From assembly GCA_963565915.1 (NCBI GenBank), contig OY751493.1, positions 3,224,001 through 3,288,000 of the forward strand: a stretch of DNA of 64,000 nucleotides, in the 5' to 3' direction. This document shows, in pieces, positions 1-12,562 of this stretch. Position numbers and translations under genes: made by a program. Origin of the DNA: Entoloma clypeatum (Eukaryota > Basidiomycota > Agaricomycetes > Agaricales > Entolomataceae). The notes beneath the pieces are model-generated. The model made no database searches. It was not told where the DNA came from and saw nothing but the letters and a program-made list of their open reading frames with translations. Each line of letters opens with the position of its first letter. Position 1 is the stretch's first letter.

Positions 1-603
1 CGCTTCGGGTCTTTCTCAAAAATCCTTGGGCTCACGATTACCGCTTGCTATGAAATCCACCACGCAGTTACCGAATGCACAGGCCACTAATGGAGATGAA
101 GACGACCTCGATGAAGACGATGGTGGCAGCACCAACGTCGATGTACAAGCTCTTAAGCAACGCCGTCCAAGTCGTCCCCAGATCGCTTACTCTGCCAGTG
201 GCACTTTACCTCGTGTCAAATTCGCGTCACTCAGTTCGCGTCAGCGGAAAAAGAAAAAACTCGTCGTCAGCGGTATCGGAATCAACGAATCCAGAAGATT
301 CGAGGGCGTAAAGCGCTGGTGTGAGGTAAATAGCATATTCCTTGATTCCTCATGTCCATCTCTGATCCATTCATGTGATCTAGAGCTTTGGCGAAGTGAG
401 CCAAATTGTGAGAATGCCTAATGGAGATCTACACGTCCACTTTCGTCTCGCAGAAGTGGCCGATACTGTACGCATCTTGCTAGCCCCTTCTTTTCGTAAA
501 GGCTGATTGACAAAAAAAACAGGTCTGCCGGCTACGGGCCAAAGTGTACATCGCTGGAGTCGGCAGTGTACAGTTATCGTGGTTCATTGGTGACAAACGC
601 TGA
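1..603 (+). CDS. 3' end of an RRM-like RNA-binding protein (5' partial)
   Basis: The gene enters from the left edge, so its N-terminus is missing. Three exons are visible: 1-325, 384-467 and 523-603, with GT-AG introns of 58 and 55 bases and a TGA stop at 601-603. The first part is acidic then basic (a DEDD-type run, then RQRKKKK) and looks disordered. The last ~60 residues, from GVKRWCESFGEVSQIVR to VQLSWFIGDKR, have the beta-alpha-beta spacing of an RNA-recognition-like fold and end the protein. No precise family can be named from this fragment. Its right neighbour is also an RRM protein, on the opposite strand and convergent with it. Confidence is high that it is coding, low on function. 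Confidence 0.6.
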
Positions 604-1548
604 ACCTCTGTATAACCATGTCCATGGTTTGCCCATTTTTCTTACTACATTGGAACTGAAAGCTCATCGTCTCTCAGATGTATATCTTGTACGAACCATT
701 CACGTCCACCAACACTATCCCTTCCTTTTAATCGTAGTAGCCATGTCCACCTCGCGAGCGAAATCATGCCGTGCGTCATCTTTACAGCTGACAAAAAGTT
801 GATCCTGACATCAATCTAGATTCATGTCAAGAGCCTTTCCATGCAATATACATACCCTTCACTACCAAATCCGGCGGATATCCAACTTCCTCATTGCCAT
901 ACCATTCCACGATACCCTTATATCACCTGTGTATATCCTCTCGATCACCCTTCTTTCCGCATTCATGGACTATACCATCCATTCATTGTAACCTTACAAC
1001 ATAATCAGTGGCTTGATAGTCAATGAACTGTGCGATCATAGTCCAGAGAAAGATCTCTGTCGGGGGATCACCTGAGTGGCCTACTTGGGATGCGTGGGGC
1101 AACTCCAAAACCCTCATCTCAATCTCAAAGAGATGAGCCCTCAAGAGAAACGTGCCAATAGCGTCATTACAACGCGACAAAAACATCTTTTTTTTCATAA
1201 TACAGGAAAGGCAACGGGCTCTTGTCGAAGGCGACAATGGCCGCTGAGGATTTTGGGATGGCATAGTGGTACATGTCGTACAATGGGCGAAGGTGTGCAG
1301 ATGTAGAAAAGAGTGTAAGCTAGCGGAATTGCAGGAAAACTGGAAAGCAGATGTGAGAAAAGAAGTGCGTGGAATGGCGGTACAAAGCGCCGATGGGGGA
1401 TTGGGATAGAAGAATGAAAGTGTTGGCGCTCCAAGGACGAGCCAAGGGGAGAACAACGAATGAGGAGAGAAATGCGGTGGCAAAAAAAAAGGAGCTAAGT
1501 CGACGAAGAAGAAAAGTAAAGGCACAAGCGATGTCCATAGACAAAGGA
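604..1548. other. intergenic, no gene seen
   Basis: This stretch separates the convergent 3' ends of two genes. It is T- and C-rich in short runs and contains open frames on both strands, but none has a plausible start, splice structure or recognisable protein. It is probably 3' untranslated sequence of the two flanking genes. Confidence 0.5.
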
Positions 1549-4500
1549 TTAAAAAGCATCTCTGTCTCGGCGGTTGACAGCCCATTGATTCCATTCGCCC
1601 GAATTTTGGTTTAGGTGAGCAGCACGAGATCCTGCGTGAGCATCACTGTGTGAATGATATCCTGTGTGGTTCATGTTTCCTCGAAGGTGGCGATTTGTGA
1701 AAGGGCGAGCTTGGTTGTTCCTGCCGTTATTGTTGAATGGGTTGTTCTGCTCTCTCCTGGTAGCCTGTCGCCTGAACTGCAAAGATAATTGCCCTCCTCC
1801 GTCAGGATAACCTCCGCGATATCCCGCAGCATTGGTTGAAAGAGCAGGGCTTTGAGTGATATGAGGAGTGGAATGTTGCTGTGATATGAAGCCTTGATTG
1901 GGGATCCACGCCATGCTTGGCGCGGGAGGCATGTTAGACCGAGAAGCCATAGACGGGCCAGGAAAATGATAGGCATGGGACTGTGGAAATTGTGGCCAGC
2001 TCGGGACGCCTGGAACTGAATGCTGAGGAACGGTGAGGCTGGTGACATTGGCGCTGGCCATATACTGATCTAGTGCTTCAGGTTGATAGACCGCAATGAG
2101 GGTCCCTTGTTCATTCTGAATGAAACCGGTTGGCGCAAGAGGGGCTCTGTTGTTCACAGGTTGCGAAGGCGCAGCCTCCATGTTCGGTGCTCTAACTGTA
2201 GACGTTGGATATGGGAAATAGGACTTGGGTTGGGCCTTATGTTAGTGGAAGCGACAAGGCAAACAGGAAGCTTACTCCATATACGCCCATCGGCGGCCAC
2301 GGCGTCGTGGCAGGTGCATTGACCTCTGGTCCCGGCCTTGGAAAGGTCTGAGCAACCTGTTGGCTTGGTGGGCGGTAAGTGGCATAACCCATGTACGGCA
2401 TTTGATATGGCAGCTGCGGCGCATAAGGATGAACCCATTGGGGTGGACCATAGTATCCAGCCGGCATGGAATAGGGTAAGACGGCGGTTGAAGATGGTAG
2501 CGACGGTGGTGGGGGCGTCAATGCTGGGGAAGGTTCATCGTACCACTCGCGATAATTTTCAGCTTGTGGAACATCGGACGGTGCAGAAGAAGGTGTTGGG
2601 GACGAGGGACGAGTTTCGAGCACATTTACGTCGTTCTCCTCAGCAGACTTCGAGACGTTTTGCTCAGAGTATGCAGGTGGTTCCGATCCCGTGAGCACGT
2701 CTTCTACGGGATCGGGTGAACTTCGTGTCTCGTGTATAGCAGGGGAGCCACCTTGATCATCATGGCTTTTTGGTGAATGTAGTCTTTCTGGCACTTTGTC
2801 CGAGTTTTCTGCGAGTCGATTTTGAGAAACGAAGTTCGTTTGAAATCGGCCGCGTCCTCTGTTATGCCTCCAATAACCTCTTGGGGGGTTGCAATCCCGA
2901 AGTTGAACACGCATCGCGCGCCCTTCATATATTCGATTGTGCTTTATCGTTCCATGTATGTTTGAATTGTTCGAGATGTGCGGATTGGTGCAACTCACCT
3001 CTTCGAGAACAGCACGGGCGGGGGACTGGGTATTGTTGAACTTCACGAATGCAAAGGCCGCATGTGAATTCTCTGAGTCCATATGCGTCAACTGCAGAAG
3101 CACCGATAAAATGTAATCGCAACTTACGCGGTCGCACAACCTTTACGCTCTCTAGGCCTCCAAACCGACTGAAGAACTTGGCAACCTTCTCTTCGTCCCA
3201 GGCGCCTGGTCCCAGCGTCTCGAGACCTCCAACAAACAGTGTTGTTGGATCCAAATCGCGCTCAGATCGAGTCAAATCCCCTTCCTTGTCAAATTCTTTG
3301 AAAGGAAATTTCTGTGCATCTCCTTCACAATTGGTCGGAGTAGCTGGAAACATTGATCCAGGCGTCATGGGGGTAAGAGGCGACCTTCCTAGACCCGGCG
3401 TTGGTGGCACTTCCAGATCTTGGCCCTCACCATCTGATATTTTCTCGACCAGACTTGGAAGAGACCCCGTCGTGGCACCCTGCTGCGTCGAGGCTGACGC
3501 CGATGGCCTAGAACCCGTGTAAATGCGCTTGTAAAACAGATTCGAGATAAAAAAGAGAGCCTACTCGAGTTCATCCTCCAGCAGCTTCTTATCACTCCAA
3601 ACACCACACTCCCCTGTCTGTTGGTGTCTGCCCGCGATAATAAGCGGAGGAAACTCTGTTTCGGACCAGTCATGTCGCGTTGCAGGGCAAGCGTCTGCTT
3701 GAGGGTGATTATCGTTTCGCGCGTCGCCCGTATCACATGCGCCTTTGACTTCGCTGCCCATGCCTCCCATACAGCTCGTCCGGGCGGAGGTACTTAACTC
3801 AGTATGATCGGTCAGGGGTGATAGTCCTATGGGGGTAGGGAACGATTCGGCCCGAGAGCGCGTAAACGGTGGGCGGCCTTGGACATGTAGTGGGTAAGGA
3901 GGAGCACTAGACTGGAAATGGCCGCTCGGGCACCGCGAACGCTGTTCCAAACCATGTGTGGGAGGTTGGTGAGCCCAGGTGACCGTGAGATGGGGAACGC
4001 GTCGAAGAGTCTATGCAGATAAGATGTGACTGTGCCGCTTTACGAAGCACCAGAGTTTATATTACCATCAAAGCGCTGACACAATCATCTCGATGTTCCC
4101 ATTTGATTTCCCAGCATCCGGAATCCATAACTGGGGAGCGAGGGGAATCATGAGGTGCCGGATAGAGCTTCCAAGGTTCGACAAAGCTTCTAGTTTCTGC
4201 CTTCGCAAAATCTTGATGACGTTAGTCATATTGGGAACAAATAACAGAGGAGACGACCGACTATCGATCCTATCAGGCAATAGAAAAGGGGCGACGCTTT
4301 CCAAACGCCCAAAGTAAGCTGCAAGCGTGTGAATCGTCTAATGACCAATCGATAGGTTGAGCGTTGCGGTGAATAAGGGAGACTAGATAATGTTTTTTCC
4401 TTTGAATGTGAAGACTGTATGACTGACCTTGCTGTCAAAGGCAACTGGCTGAAGAAACAAGCTTGGGTTATCAGACACCGTAACATGTTCATTCTGAAGA

Positions 4501-5355
4501 TGAGTTTCGGCATTGACTGCTTCGGTATTATAAAGGAGTGAATAGAATCTAAAAGCGACGCGTTGAGGGAGCATGAAGATGATGTTTGAAAGTGGACGTA
4601 CTTTGAATTTCTAGGTTTCCATACTCTCATCGCGGACGGAAGATTTAATTCCACATATTGGCTCATTTTGTGAGAGTTGAAAGCCATAGGTGATTTATTT
4701 TCTCCGCCATTGACTGGGATATGTTGCATAGGGGTACTGGGTTGGAAATGGGTGGGTATATGCGTCCATACGAACAAATGTTTGAACGCTACCGGTAGGA
4801 CACTAGTAGGGTTCTGAAAGCTCTAGCTGGTTCATAGCGCAGATTGCGACCCAGAAAAGGTTTCGGGGGGTTAGAGTGGAGAGTGTGGATCAGCGTAGCG
4901 GCGGAGACAGCGTCCTAGAGAAGAAACCTTGAGAATACGACATGAATGTGGACAGGCGAAAGACCAACCTCGCATTGAACGAAAGCGCAGACGCCACCTT
5001 TGGAGTCGCGTACTACTTTGATATTCTTGACCTCTGTGTGTTCGGAGAGATGTTCAGAGAGCAATCGGGTAAGCTCCTGTTGGTCGACAGTGGACGGAAG
5101 GCTAAACGCGTATTCGAGTAAGGGGAAATGATTTGACAGGGGGCATCATTACCTTCCGACGAACACGCTGGCGTCGTGTGGCATTTTCTCGTCATTGGGT
5201 TTTGGGAGAGGATCAGGAATGGGTGGCTCAGATGTGTTGGACAGAGCCCCAGGTGGAGCGGGGCCACGAATGGTGGGGGAAAGAGGGGGAGAGGAAGGGA
5301 GAGTATCGAAACGGGTGCCCCAGGTACGCATGAGAGGAGAGGATTTCTGCGGCAT
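1549..5355 (-). CDS. multi-RRM RNA-binding protein
   Basis: A long multi-exon gene reads right to left from an ATG at 5355 (MPQKSSPLMRTWG...) to a stop at 1549. RRM1 spans the first introns: DASVFVGR, then LPSTVDQQELTRLL...VKNIKVVRDSKGGVCAFVQCE. A second RRM-like part is rebuilt from three exons around 4.1-4.7 kb and includes AAYFGRLESVAPF and CWEIKWEHRDD. A canonical RRM follows with RNP2 TTLFVGGLETL and RNP1-like AAFAFVKFNN near 3.0-3.3 kb. The C-terminal ~400 residues are low complexity, rich in Pro, Tyr, Asn, Gln and RG (RGRGRF, NNNGRNN), typical of a granule-forming tail. The overall plan recalls fungal Nrd1/Csx1-type mRNA-binding regulators; this is inference from architecture only. The intron before the last exon is best read as ending ...CCCAAG|TCC, which keeps the frame. 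Confidence 0.75.
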
Positions 5356-6030
5356 GAGGAGGATAGAAGGATGGCAGGAGGTTGTTGGTGTACAAGGACG
5401 TCCTTGGCCGACCGCAGCTATATTTTTTTTTGGCTAAATTCGAATATTTATTGGGTGCCAGCTTCAGATTATCCCCTTCGTCTGCCATCGACAGCAGCCA
5501 CGTTCTACGACGCCCGACGCAAGCCAGACTAGGGCAGAGAGGCGATGATCGCCTCACTGCTTCCACTCTGCTAGTTTCCTGTCGTGTCAAACGAAGCATG
5601 TCCTAGATAAGCGATATCACATCCCGAGGCCTCAGCAGGTTCAAATCAGAAATATATCTTTGCAGAGTCCAATCCATGTCACCGATTACTCCAAAGGCTT
5701 GCGTCTCTTCCTGATGGAAAGAAGGAAGCGTTATTTCTTCTAACCCTCGTCGTCATTTCCATCCCGTTTTGTCAATCGGACCCTCCCAGAAAGTATAGAT
5801 GCAGGACATCCATTCCGATGGTTCGGACGAGTGCGGTCCCGAGGCCATACAACCAGGCGTCGTCGTTCGTGCAAATTGAGCTTTGAGCCGGGCGGATATT
5901 TCGTTTGTGTTCGTGGAGCCATCTCCTCTTGCAGTCACAACAAACCGAAGGGGCAAAGATTTCAAACTCCGACTCATCACACTCTGCACTTTCGAAAATC
6001 GCAAAACACTGACAATCGCCTCGTGTCAAC
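5356..6030. other. divergent promoter region, no gene seen
   Basis: The gap lies between the start of the multi-RRM gene (minus strand) and the start of RPB6 (plus strand), so it should hold both promoters. It has a T-run near 5423-5432. Short open frames exist on the minus strand but give no recognisable protein, and one would start only ~27 bases from RPB6. Confidence 0.45.
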
Positions 6031-6737
6031 ATGTCTGACGATGGATTCGGTGGAGGAGGCGATGGTTTCGACTATGAGGGTCCCGGGTATGCCTTTTCGC
6101 CCTCTTAAAGTAACCCTGCAAGGTCACAACTCTCGTCGACAACACATACTCTAGATACAACGAAGATGCATTTGTATGTAGCTTCTTGCTTGCTTCCACT
6201 CACTATCATGTTTATCCTACAAACCATGGTCGGGCTAAAAGGACGAAACATATGACCTCTTGGCGAATGACTTGCAAGACGGCGAGGTACCAGCAGGAGA
6301 AACAGCCGAGGATGGCGCCCCCGCGGCTGAGGATGGCGTCCAAATGAATGGAATCAACGGAGGGGACCATGACCAGGAGATGCAAACCGGCGAAGAGCAT
6401 CCTGCAGGAGCTGGGTTGGCTGGCGAGCGGCAACCGAACAAAATTAGAGTGACTACGCCCTATCTCACAAAGTATGAGCGCGCGCGCGTCCTTGGGACAA
6501 GAGCCTTGCAGATAAGGTCCTTCCTCCTTACGAATCTCTGTTACCTCTTGTCCTGAAATCTTTCTCGCGGGTTACAGTATGAATGCTCCCGTTCTCGTCC
6601 CACTAGACGGCGAGACAGATGCTCTACAGATCGCTATCAAAGAGCTGTCCCAGCGAAAAATACCCTTAATTATACGACGTTACCTCCCCGACGGAAGCTT
6701 TGAAGATTGGAGTGTCTCAGAACTGATCAGTGATTGA
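6031..6737 (+). CDS. RPB6: RNA polymerase subunit RPB6 (ABC23), shared by Pol I, II and III
   Basis: RPB6 is the small common subunit of all three nuclear RNA polymerases. Four exons: 6031-6086, 6155-6173, 6242-6516 and 6578-6737. The protein starts [19 protein letters not shown] with the acidic N-terminus usual for the family. It continues [17 protein letters not shown] and then the conserved core: [64 protein letters not shown]. The core matches the family end to end; the central linker is longer than usual and rich in Glu, Ala and Gly. Length (about 169 residues) fits. All joints keep frame, including AG|T for the Ser before MNAP. Confidence 0.95.
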
Positions 6738-6796
6738 GCTCGTATGTTGTCGGTATGAACGCATGCCAGAAATATATGATATATAATTGATTTTCA

Positions 6797-8517
6797 TTAG
6801 ATAACAATGTTTCTGCGCAATCTACTTGACCGCCCTTCCTCCTTCCCTGCAACCCTTGTGGTTTTTTTGGCTATCGTCGAAGCAGACTTCGACCTTGTTA
6901 CGAGAGGCCCCGCTTTTCGAACTGTCCTTGCTTTTGCTCGCGCCGGTTTAGACTGAGCACTTTTATGTTCTGCCTCCTGCATGGAAATAATCCCTGAACC
7001 AGGATTCGTTCGATTGTTGGTACTCTCTGTGAATAAGAGCTTCCTCTCGCTTGCGTCGAGGACACCCTTCACAGTTGATATACGTCTTTTGGAAGGGCTT
7101 GATTCGAGATCATTGTAATGAGATGCAGCCCCGCCTCTTTTCCCTGGCGAGTGAGTAAGATCGACAACCGCGCTTTTGCCTTTGGTGGACGAACTTCCCA
7201 GAACAAGATCAGTCGCACTCAGAGGAAGATTCTCCTGCCCAGCGATAACTGCAGTCGCATTAGTCGTGAAATCAAGGGTGTAGTTGTCGGATTTGACCAA
7301 CCTTTGCCTTTGCCTTTGGAGCCCGAAACATTCTTCATGTTCTTAAATGTTCCGGACATGCTGACATCACCGTCAAGGAGGGTTTGCTGTGTTTCCCAAT
7401 CTGCGGGGCGCATCTTCTTCCAATCGGCGATGACTTTATTGACCCATGCATCCGTATCCCCGCAAATGTGGTAATCGATGATATCTGCCCACTCAGCGGA
7501 CGGCGGTGTTTTGTTGACGAAAATAACTTTCCCTGCCCAAGCTTTTGTAGTAGATGTGCTAGCAGCAGAAGGTACAGCAGAATGGACGACTTTTGCAAAG
7601 TCTTTCACTAGTTTTCGCAACCCATGAACTTTGAGTGAAGTGCCCATGATAATGAGCAGATCTGGTTTGCGCGCAACATCAGCGGCTTGAATGGTCCCAA
7701 TGTCATCACCAAGAGGATGCGGTTCATCATAGAGAACAATAGCAGGTCGAAGAGATCCAACTCGCGTGGGCCGGGCCGAACGAGCGACACGCGCTTCGAC
7801 TGAAGTGATGATCAGGGTGCGCGTAACATATTCCGAAAGAGAAACGCACGGCGGGAAGAACATTCAGGGCAATCTGGTGGCGTACCCTCACCGAACATTG
7901 TGATATGCTCCTTTGTACATGGGTATTCGGCAGAACAAGACATGCATCGAACACGGTGAATGTCGCCGTGAAGTTGTACGTTGCGAACGTCCCTGGTTTT
8001 CAGCTTGGCCTTGCCTTTGCCATTTGTCTTCGCGTCCTCGCTTGAGCTTCCCAGTAGTCCGACGCGTTCCTCTAGGCCATCGATATTCTGGGTGTAGCAA
8101 CGAAGGAGTTTCTTCTTCGTGTCAAGAGTCTTGATGAAGCGGTGTGTTGGGGTGGGTAGAGCGGAATCAACAGATTGTTTGAGCTGGGAGATGAAGGTAT
8201 AGAAGACGGCGGTAGTGGTGGCGTCACGGAATAAGGACGCGTCAAATAGATCACGTCCTCGCAATACAACGTTTGGGTATCGCTCCTTTACCAACGCATA
8301 GAGACCATCGGAGGAGCGAAAGTCCTATTAAATAACTTGAGAGAAGGTCATCAGTTGAGGAATGGAAACGAACCGGAATGCCCGAAGAACACGAAATACC
8401 AGCCCCAGTGACAAGAACGATTTTCTTGCTCTTCGCGACCGACAGTGATAGATCTGTGAGGGCATGCCTGGTATGAGAGTCCGAGTCGTTCGGTGCAAGT
8501 TGCAAAGTGATTGTCAT
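6797..8517 (-). CDS. NAD-dependent histone deacetylase, sirtuin (HST3/HST4-like)
   Basis: A SIR2-family lysine deacetylase using NAD+. Exon 1 (8517-8374) gives the NAD-binding motif GAGISCSSGIP, continued across an intron by DFRSSDGLYALV (exon 2 starts at 8324). The catalytic His is in YTQNIDGLEERVG...QLHGDIHRVRC. Zinc ligands follow as CMSC and CPEC, and the second Rossmann part includes PAIVLYDEPHP, PDLLIIMGTSLKVHGL and KVIFVNK. The C-terminal ~170 residues are a basic, Ser-rich tail (SPSKRRIS, KKTTRVAGKEEGRSSRLRR). The long YTQNIDGLE...LHGD linker and basic tail resemble fungal Hst3/Hst4 (H3K56 deacetylases) more than Hst2 or Sir2; that subfamily call is inference. It lies 265 bases from the 3' side of DMC1, on the same strand. 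Confidence 0.88.
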
Positions 8518-8782
8518 GAAGTGGAAGACAGTCTTGAGTTACTCCATGCTTGATACGAATTTCAACACTTAGGGACATCCTAAGTCACGTGGCCCTTGCA
8601 CGCGTCGCGCCGCACAATCAACGACGAGAACATGGTCAGTATATATCGAACATAGGAATTACAATCGACAAAGTGGCAACAGTTACTTCGGTAGAATCAA
8701 TCAGGGAGCAAATACTAGACGAAAGAGGGCAGCCTGAGGCACAGAAAAGGACGTTCAAACCGGAAAGCATAGAGAAATTCAG

Positions 8783-10802
8783 TCAAACGTCGGCCCAGCC
8801 ACCTTCATCAAGCTTGTACGATGCCTCGCTTTCCGGCCTGTCAGGACTGTCTACCAGTTTTGCAACACGTTCCTCAGCACGACCTAGTAAAGAAGGCGTT
8901 CCTGAGTCACTCATACACACGTCATGTTAGATTTCCCCACCTTTTCGGAGGAACATCCTCGTCGCGGATGCATGCGAAAGAATATGGCCCCCAATAGGCT
9001 TCAGGGCGCCACCTGCCACAAAAGTCATGGTTGCTCCAGGATCAGCTGAACGTTTGGAAGAAAGTTCGTCAACGGACGGTCAGTTTTAGTTAAGGGGTGA
9101 ACTTGAAAGTGTCAAACATTGAACTTGATTCGTCAGTAGGATTGCGATCTACAGTGTTGGTTAATTGCAGAAGGGAGCATACAGCGACTCATCAAACGTT
9201 GTATTCTTCAGACAATTTGGTTAGTTTCGAGAGCATCTGTGCCGTTGTTCTAGTAAGTATTGCAACGCGCCAATCTCCTGCTGACCTGTGCAAGCTTGGG
9301 GGCTTTTCTCAGCTTTCATGCTTTTACATACAAGTCCAAATTACCTTTTGTTGCCTTTCGCTGAGCTCACCCCTTCCAGCAAAATCCACGCGGAATAGTG
9401 CCATAATGCTGTCGATAATCTTAACCATACAAGTTGTCAGAAGACGTAGACGGGATGAGAATATCCATCTCACGAGTAGCCTGAAATCCTTATCCTCTGC
9501 AAACCGGAGAGAACATTCGTTTATCAATTCCATCTGAGGGGTGTGAGTTACGTTTGTTGCATATAATAACCATCATGTAAAGAGTTCGTACTTGGTGTTC
9601 ACTATTAAATGCACGAGCTGAGACCGTTGTCAATGGGGATTTTGTATCATGGAACAGTCATTACCGTAAAGTATATTTTCTAACGCCATCGTGCCATCGA
9701 CCCCGAAGCGATCAGCGATGGATCTTATGCGGTCAGGACGAAATGTCCCTGAAGTGAGGGTGAGAAGTGCCACTGAAAGCTGGATGCCTCAACTACCTTC
9801 TGTATCAACATAAGCAACCTGAAGACAAAATTCAAGGTCTAAATTTGTCATTTCTGATTATGAAAGGACCGTTACCTTCCCAGAGGCACCTCCAAGTTCC
9901 GGCGGAAGCTGAGCAACAACACTCATGGTATGGGCTAACTGGGTTTTTCCTGTTCGAAATTCGCCGTAGACTGTCGAAAATCAGCATTTCGAATCACAAG
10001 ATCAGATACAAACCTCTCACCTTCCGAAATTGACTGCGACATTATGCCACCTGATGAACGCCTTATGAAACAGAGGAATATTGGGTGCGAGACGGAGCCA
10101 CACCACCAAGGATACCGTCGACAGATTTACTTCCCGTACTAATCATCAGAACCTTTTTCCTTTTATCCTGGACCTCTACCCCAGTAGAAAACGATGATCC
10201 CTGCACCATATGAGTCTATCATGAGTCAGGGTCATGAGATTCTCCAATAAAAACTAACGAGTATCTTATGCGCCGCTTCCTGAAGATTGTGGGTTTAATA
10301 AATGTATGCACATGTATCTTGAATGTTGGCAATCCATTACCTTGATCTTTTCGACTTTGGCCTCTGACATGCCCTTTACTGGAGTGTCAGGACTCGGATA
10401 TAGTCAAGAGGATAAAAATGCAGAACACAAACCTTGATCTTCAACATCTGCCGTCGCGTCGTCATGTTCACACCCGAAACGGTGTTAATAGCTGCTGACT
10501 GAGAAGCATATGATGAGACGGAAGCATTATATCGCAACCAGGCTATACCTTTAGCTTTAAGATGTCCTGGACATTGATACCCTACCATGCAAAATTCAGG
10601 GTATAAATGTAATGCCGTGAGGTAAATAGACGCGCATACATGTTGCTGAAGCTCGTCCACAGTGTCAAAAAATGGTGTCTGTGGAAGCCCGTGCATATAC
10701 AATCAAACAATCCTCAAGAGTTGGACTTACGTCTTCTTCATCTGGACTAGGAGCTCTCGAGGGGGCAAGGGAACTCTGAGAGGGGATACGACGAGGAGGC
10801 AT
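8783..10802 (-). CDS. DMC1: meiotic recombinase DMC1
   Basis: DMC1 is the meiosis-specific RecA/Rad51-family strand-exchange protein acting on double-strand breaks in the nucleus. The gene is cut into many short exons from ATG 10802 ([11 protein letters not shown]) to TGA 8783. Recognisable blocks in order: [100 protein letters not shown], Walker [68 protein letters not shown], and the end [18 protein letters not shown] and [12 protein letters not shown] favour DMC1 over RAD51. All joints checked are in frame with ~45-60-base introns, so it appears intact. Confidence 0.93.
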
Positions 10803-11034
10803 TGTGGTGAGTTCTTGATCTGCTTATTGTGAAGTCGCGGCCGTCAGATACAAGGGCTAGAAAAAAGAATAGATTCACGAACTAGGAACCTTTATTAAAA
10901 GCAAGCGATGTCACGTGGAATAAGCAAGGATCCTCAAAATTTGACAGGAACGATACCCTGGCAAAGCAGCCTATGTTGGTACAATTGCAAAGGTCACAAA
11001 AATCATACCACGAGTCACTAACCAATAATCCAAC

Positions 11035-12404
11035 TTAATCAAGACTGCCGACCATGCCTCCCCTTCCCCTCCTGATCCTCTCCTCCAGACCACCTGAGCC
11101 TCCGAAGACCTTCTTTTGCTCGTTGCTGAGGAAGTCACCTGTCCCTTTCGACCTTGTCCTTGCCGCCTCATCAGCTGCAAGCTCCGCCTTTTCTTTCTCC
11201 AGCAAGGCGGACAAGCGTTCCTGACGTTCCAGTGACATCGCGTTTGCATTTGCAGTCATGGCTGCCAATCGGGCGTCACGTTCATCGGTAGTTCCATTAG
11301 GTGGTCTTGAGGCATCCATGCCACGCGATGAACGAAGCCGGGGTGGAGAACGACTATTGCGTGGACGTTTGAGGGTTGGACTACTCCTATCATAACGATC
11401 GTGATGGGGGCTTTTACTTCGGCGTCTTTTCTCGCGTCCAGCATGATGGGCAGCAGCAGTTCTGACCCTTTCGTTATCGTCTGATTCATCTGAACGTGGC
11501 CATACGGGAAGACGGTCTGCTTGGCCGGAGTTCCGGTGAGCATATTCACGACTACGACCACGGCTGTTTCTTCTTGGGGAGCGAGATTCATAACGGGAAC
11601 TAGAGAAATGAGGTTCTTCAATTCGAGATTGGCGACCTCGAGGACTCGGAGAGCGGTGACGGCTGCGAGAAGGAGACGATCGACGATAGTCTATCCTGTG
11701 GTTATCATGGCTGTCAGCTCGATGATGCTTGCGCTCATGCTTCAACCGCCTCTTTTCCTCCTTTGCTCGCTTTTTCTCCTCCTTGCTCGTTTTGAGCTTT
11801 ATGCCGTTACGTTCTTGCATTTCTCGAAGGCGAAGGGGATTCGAAAGGAGGGCTTGATAAGCAGCCTGCTCCTGTTGTTTAATCGCCAGCAGGGGATCCT
11901 CTCGTATTTTGGCAGCAATGTCGCGAGCGTTATTGGCGTTTTGCACGGCAATGAAGTTCTTGTGTGAAGCACCAACCTACGTGTGCGTTAACATTTGATG
12001 ATCTCACGAGATGAATAATACCAACCTTGGCATTCTCATCCGCGGTCAAGATCTTATCCACTCGTTTCTTGCCAAGCAAGTAGTCCTCCAAGTCGTTCGG
12101 ATTTTGATTGGTACCAGTCGCTGGAGTAGTGTACATCCATTCCAACTTTTCTGTTCTCTTCTTCCCAGTTTGCTCTTCTTGCAGTCGTTGGAGCTCCTGC
12201 AGCTGTCTTTCCTCTTCCTTTTCCTTTCGCAACTGATCCAATTTCTTCTTTTCCTCGAGCTGAAGGGGGGTGATGAATAAGCTTGAGGGAATTACTACTG
12301 CTTATCAGACGTACTGCTTTCTTTTCCTCGAGCCAGACCCGCTCCTGATTCTTGAGCAGGAGCGGGTGCCAGGATTTCTTCATGTTCAAGTCTCCTCCAC
12401 CCAT
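11035..12404 (-). CDS. CWC25: pre-mRNA splicing factor CWC25
   Basis: CWC25 joins the activated spliceosome and promotes the first catalytic step. The N-terminus [20 protein letters not shown] followed by [10 protein letters not shown] is the family signature (CIR N-terminal domain), encoded in the first exon at 12404. The next exons give [20 protein letters not shown] and [11 protein letters not shown]...[16 protein letters not shown], also typical. After [20 protein letters not shown] the protein becomes an Arg/Ser/His-rich tail ([15 protein letters not shown] and similar) as in nuclear splicing proteins, ending [10 protein letters not shown]. Three coding exons with two short introns. About 420 residues, within the fungal range. 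Confidence 0.92.
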
Positions 12405-12562
12405 TTTGTAGTCTGAAAATGTTCAAAGTTGTAAAAAATGGTCGGATAGGTTCTTGGAAGGGGGATAATGGATGGAATTTGGACTCAGAATAGATTTGTC
12501 ATTCGCTGGTCATGTGATGAGAGGCGATGTAGCAACATGAAGGGTTCTTTGAGCACTAATCC

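Noticed and set aside
983..1594. Long minus-strand open frame (~200 residues)
   Set aside because: Rich in Phe, Leu, Ser and Pro from pyrimidine-rich DNA, with no recognisable domain, and overlapping the end of the multi-RRM gene in another frame. Likely chance.
5636..5650. GGTTCAAATC resembling a tRNA B box
   Set aside because: The bases either side do not form a T-stem and no A box or acceptor stem could be paired upstream.
5753..6004. Minus-strand frame starting with a basic, mitochondrial-like N-terminus
   Set aside because: It would begin only ~27 bases from the RPB6 start, shows no family motif, and could not be extended by a clear intron.
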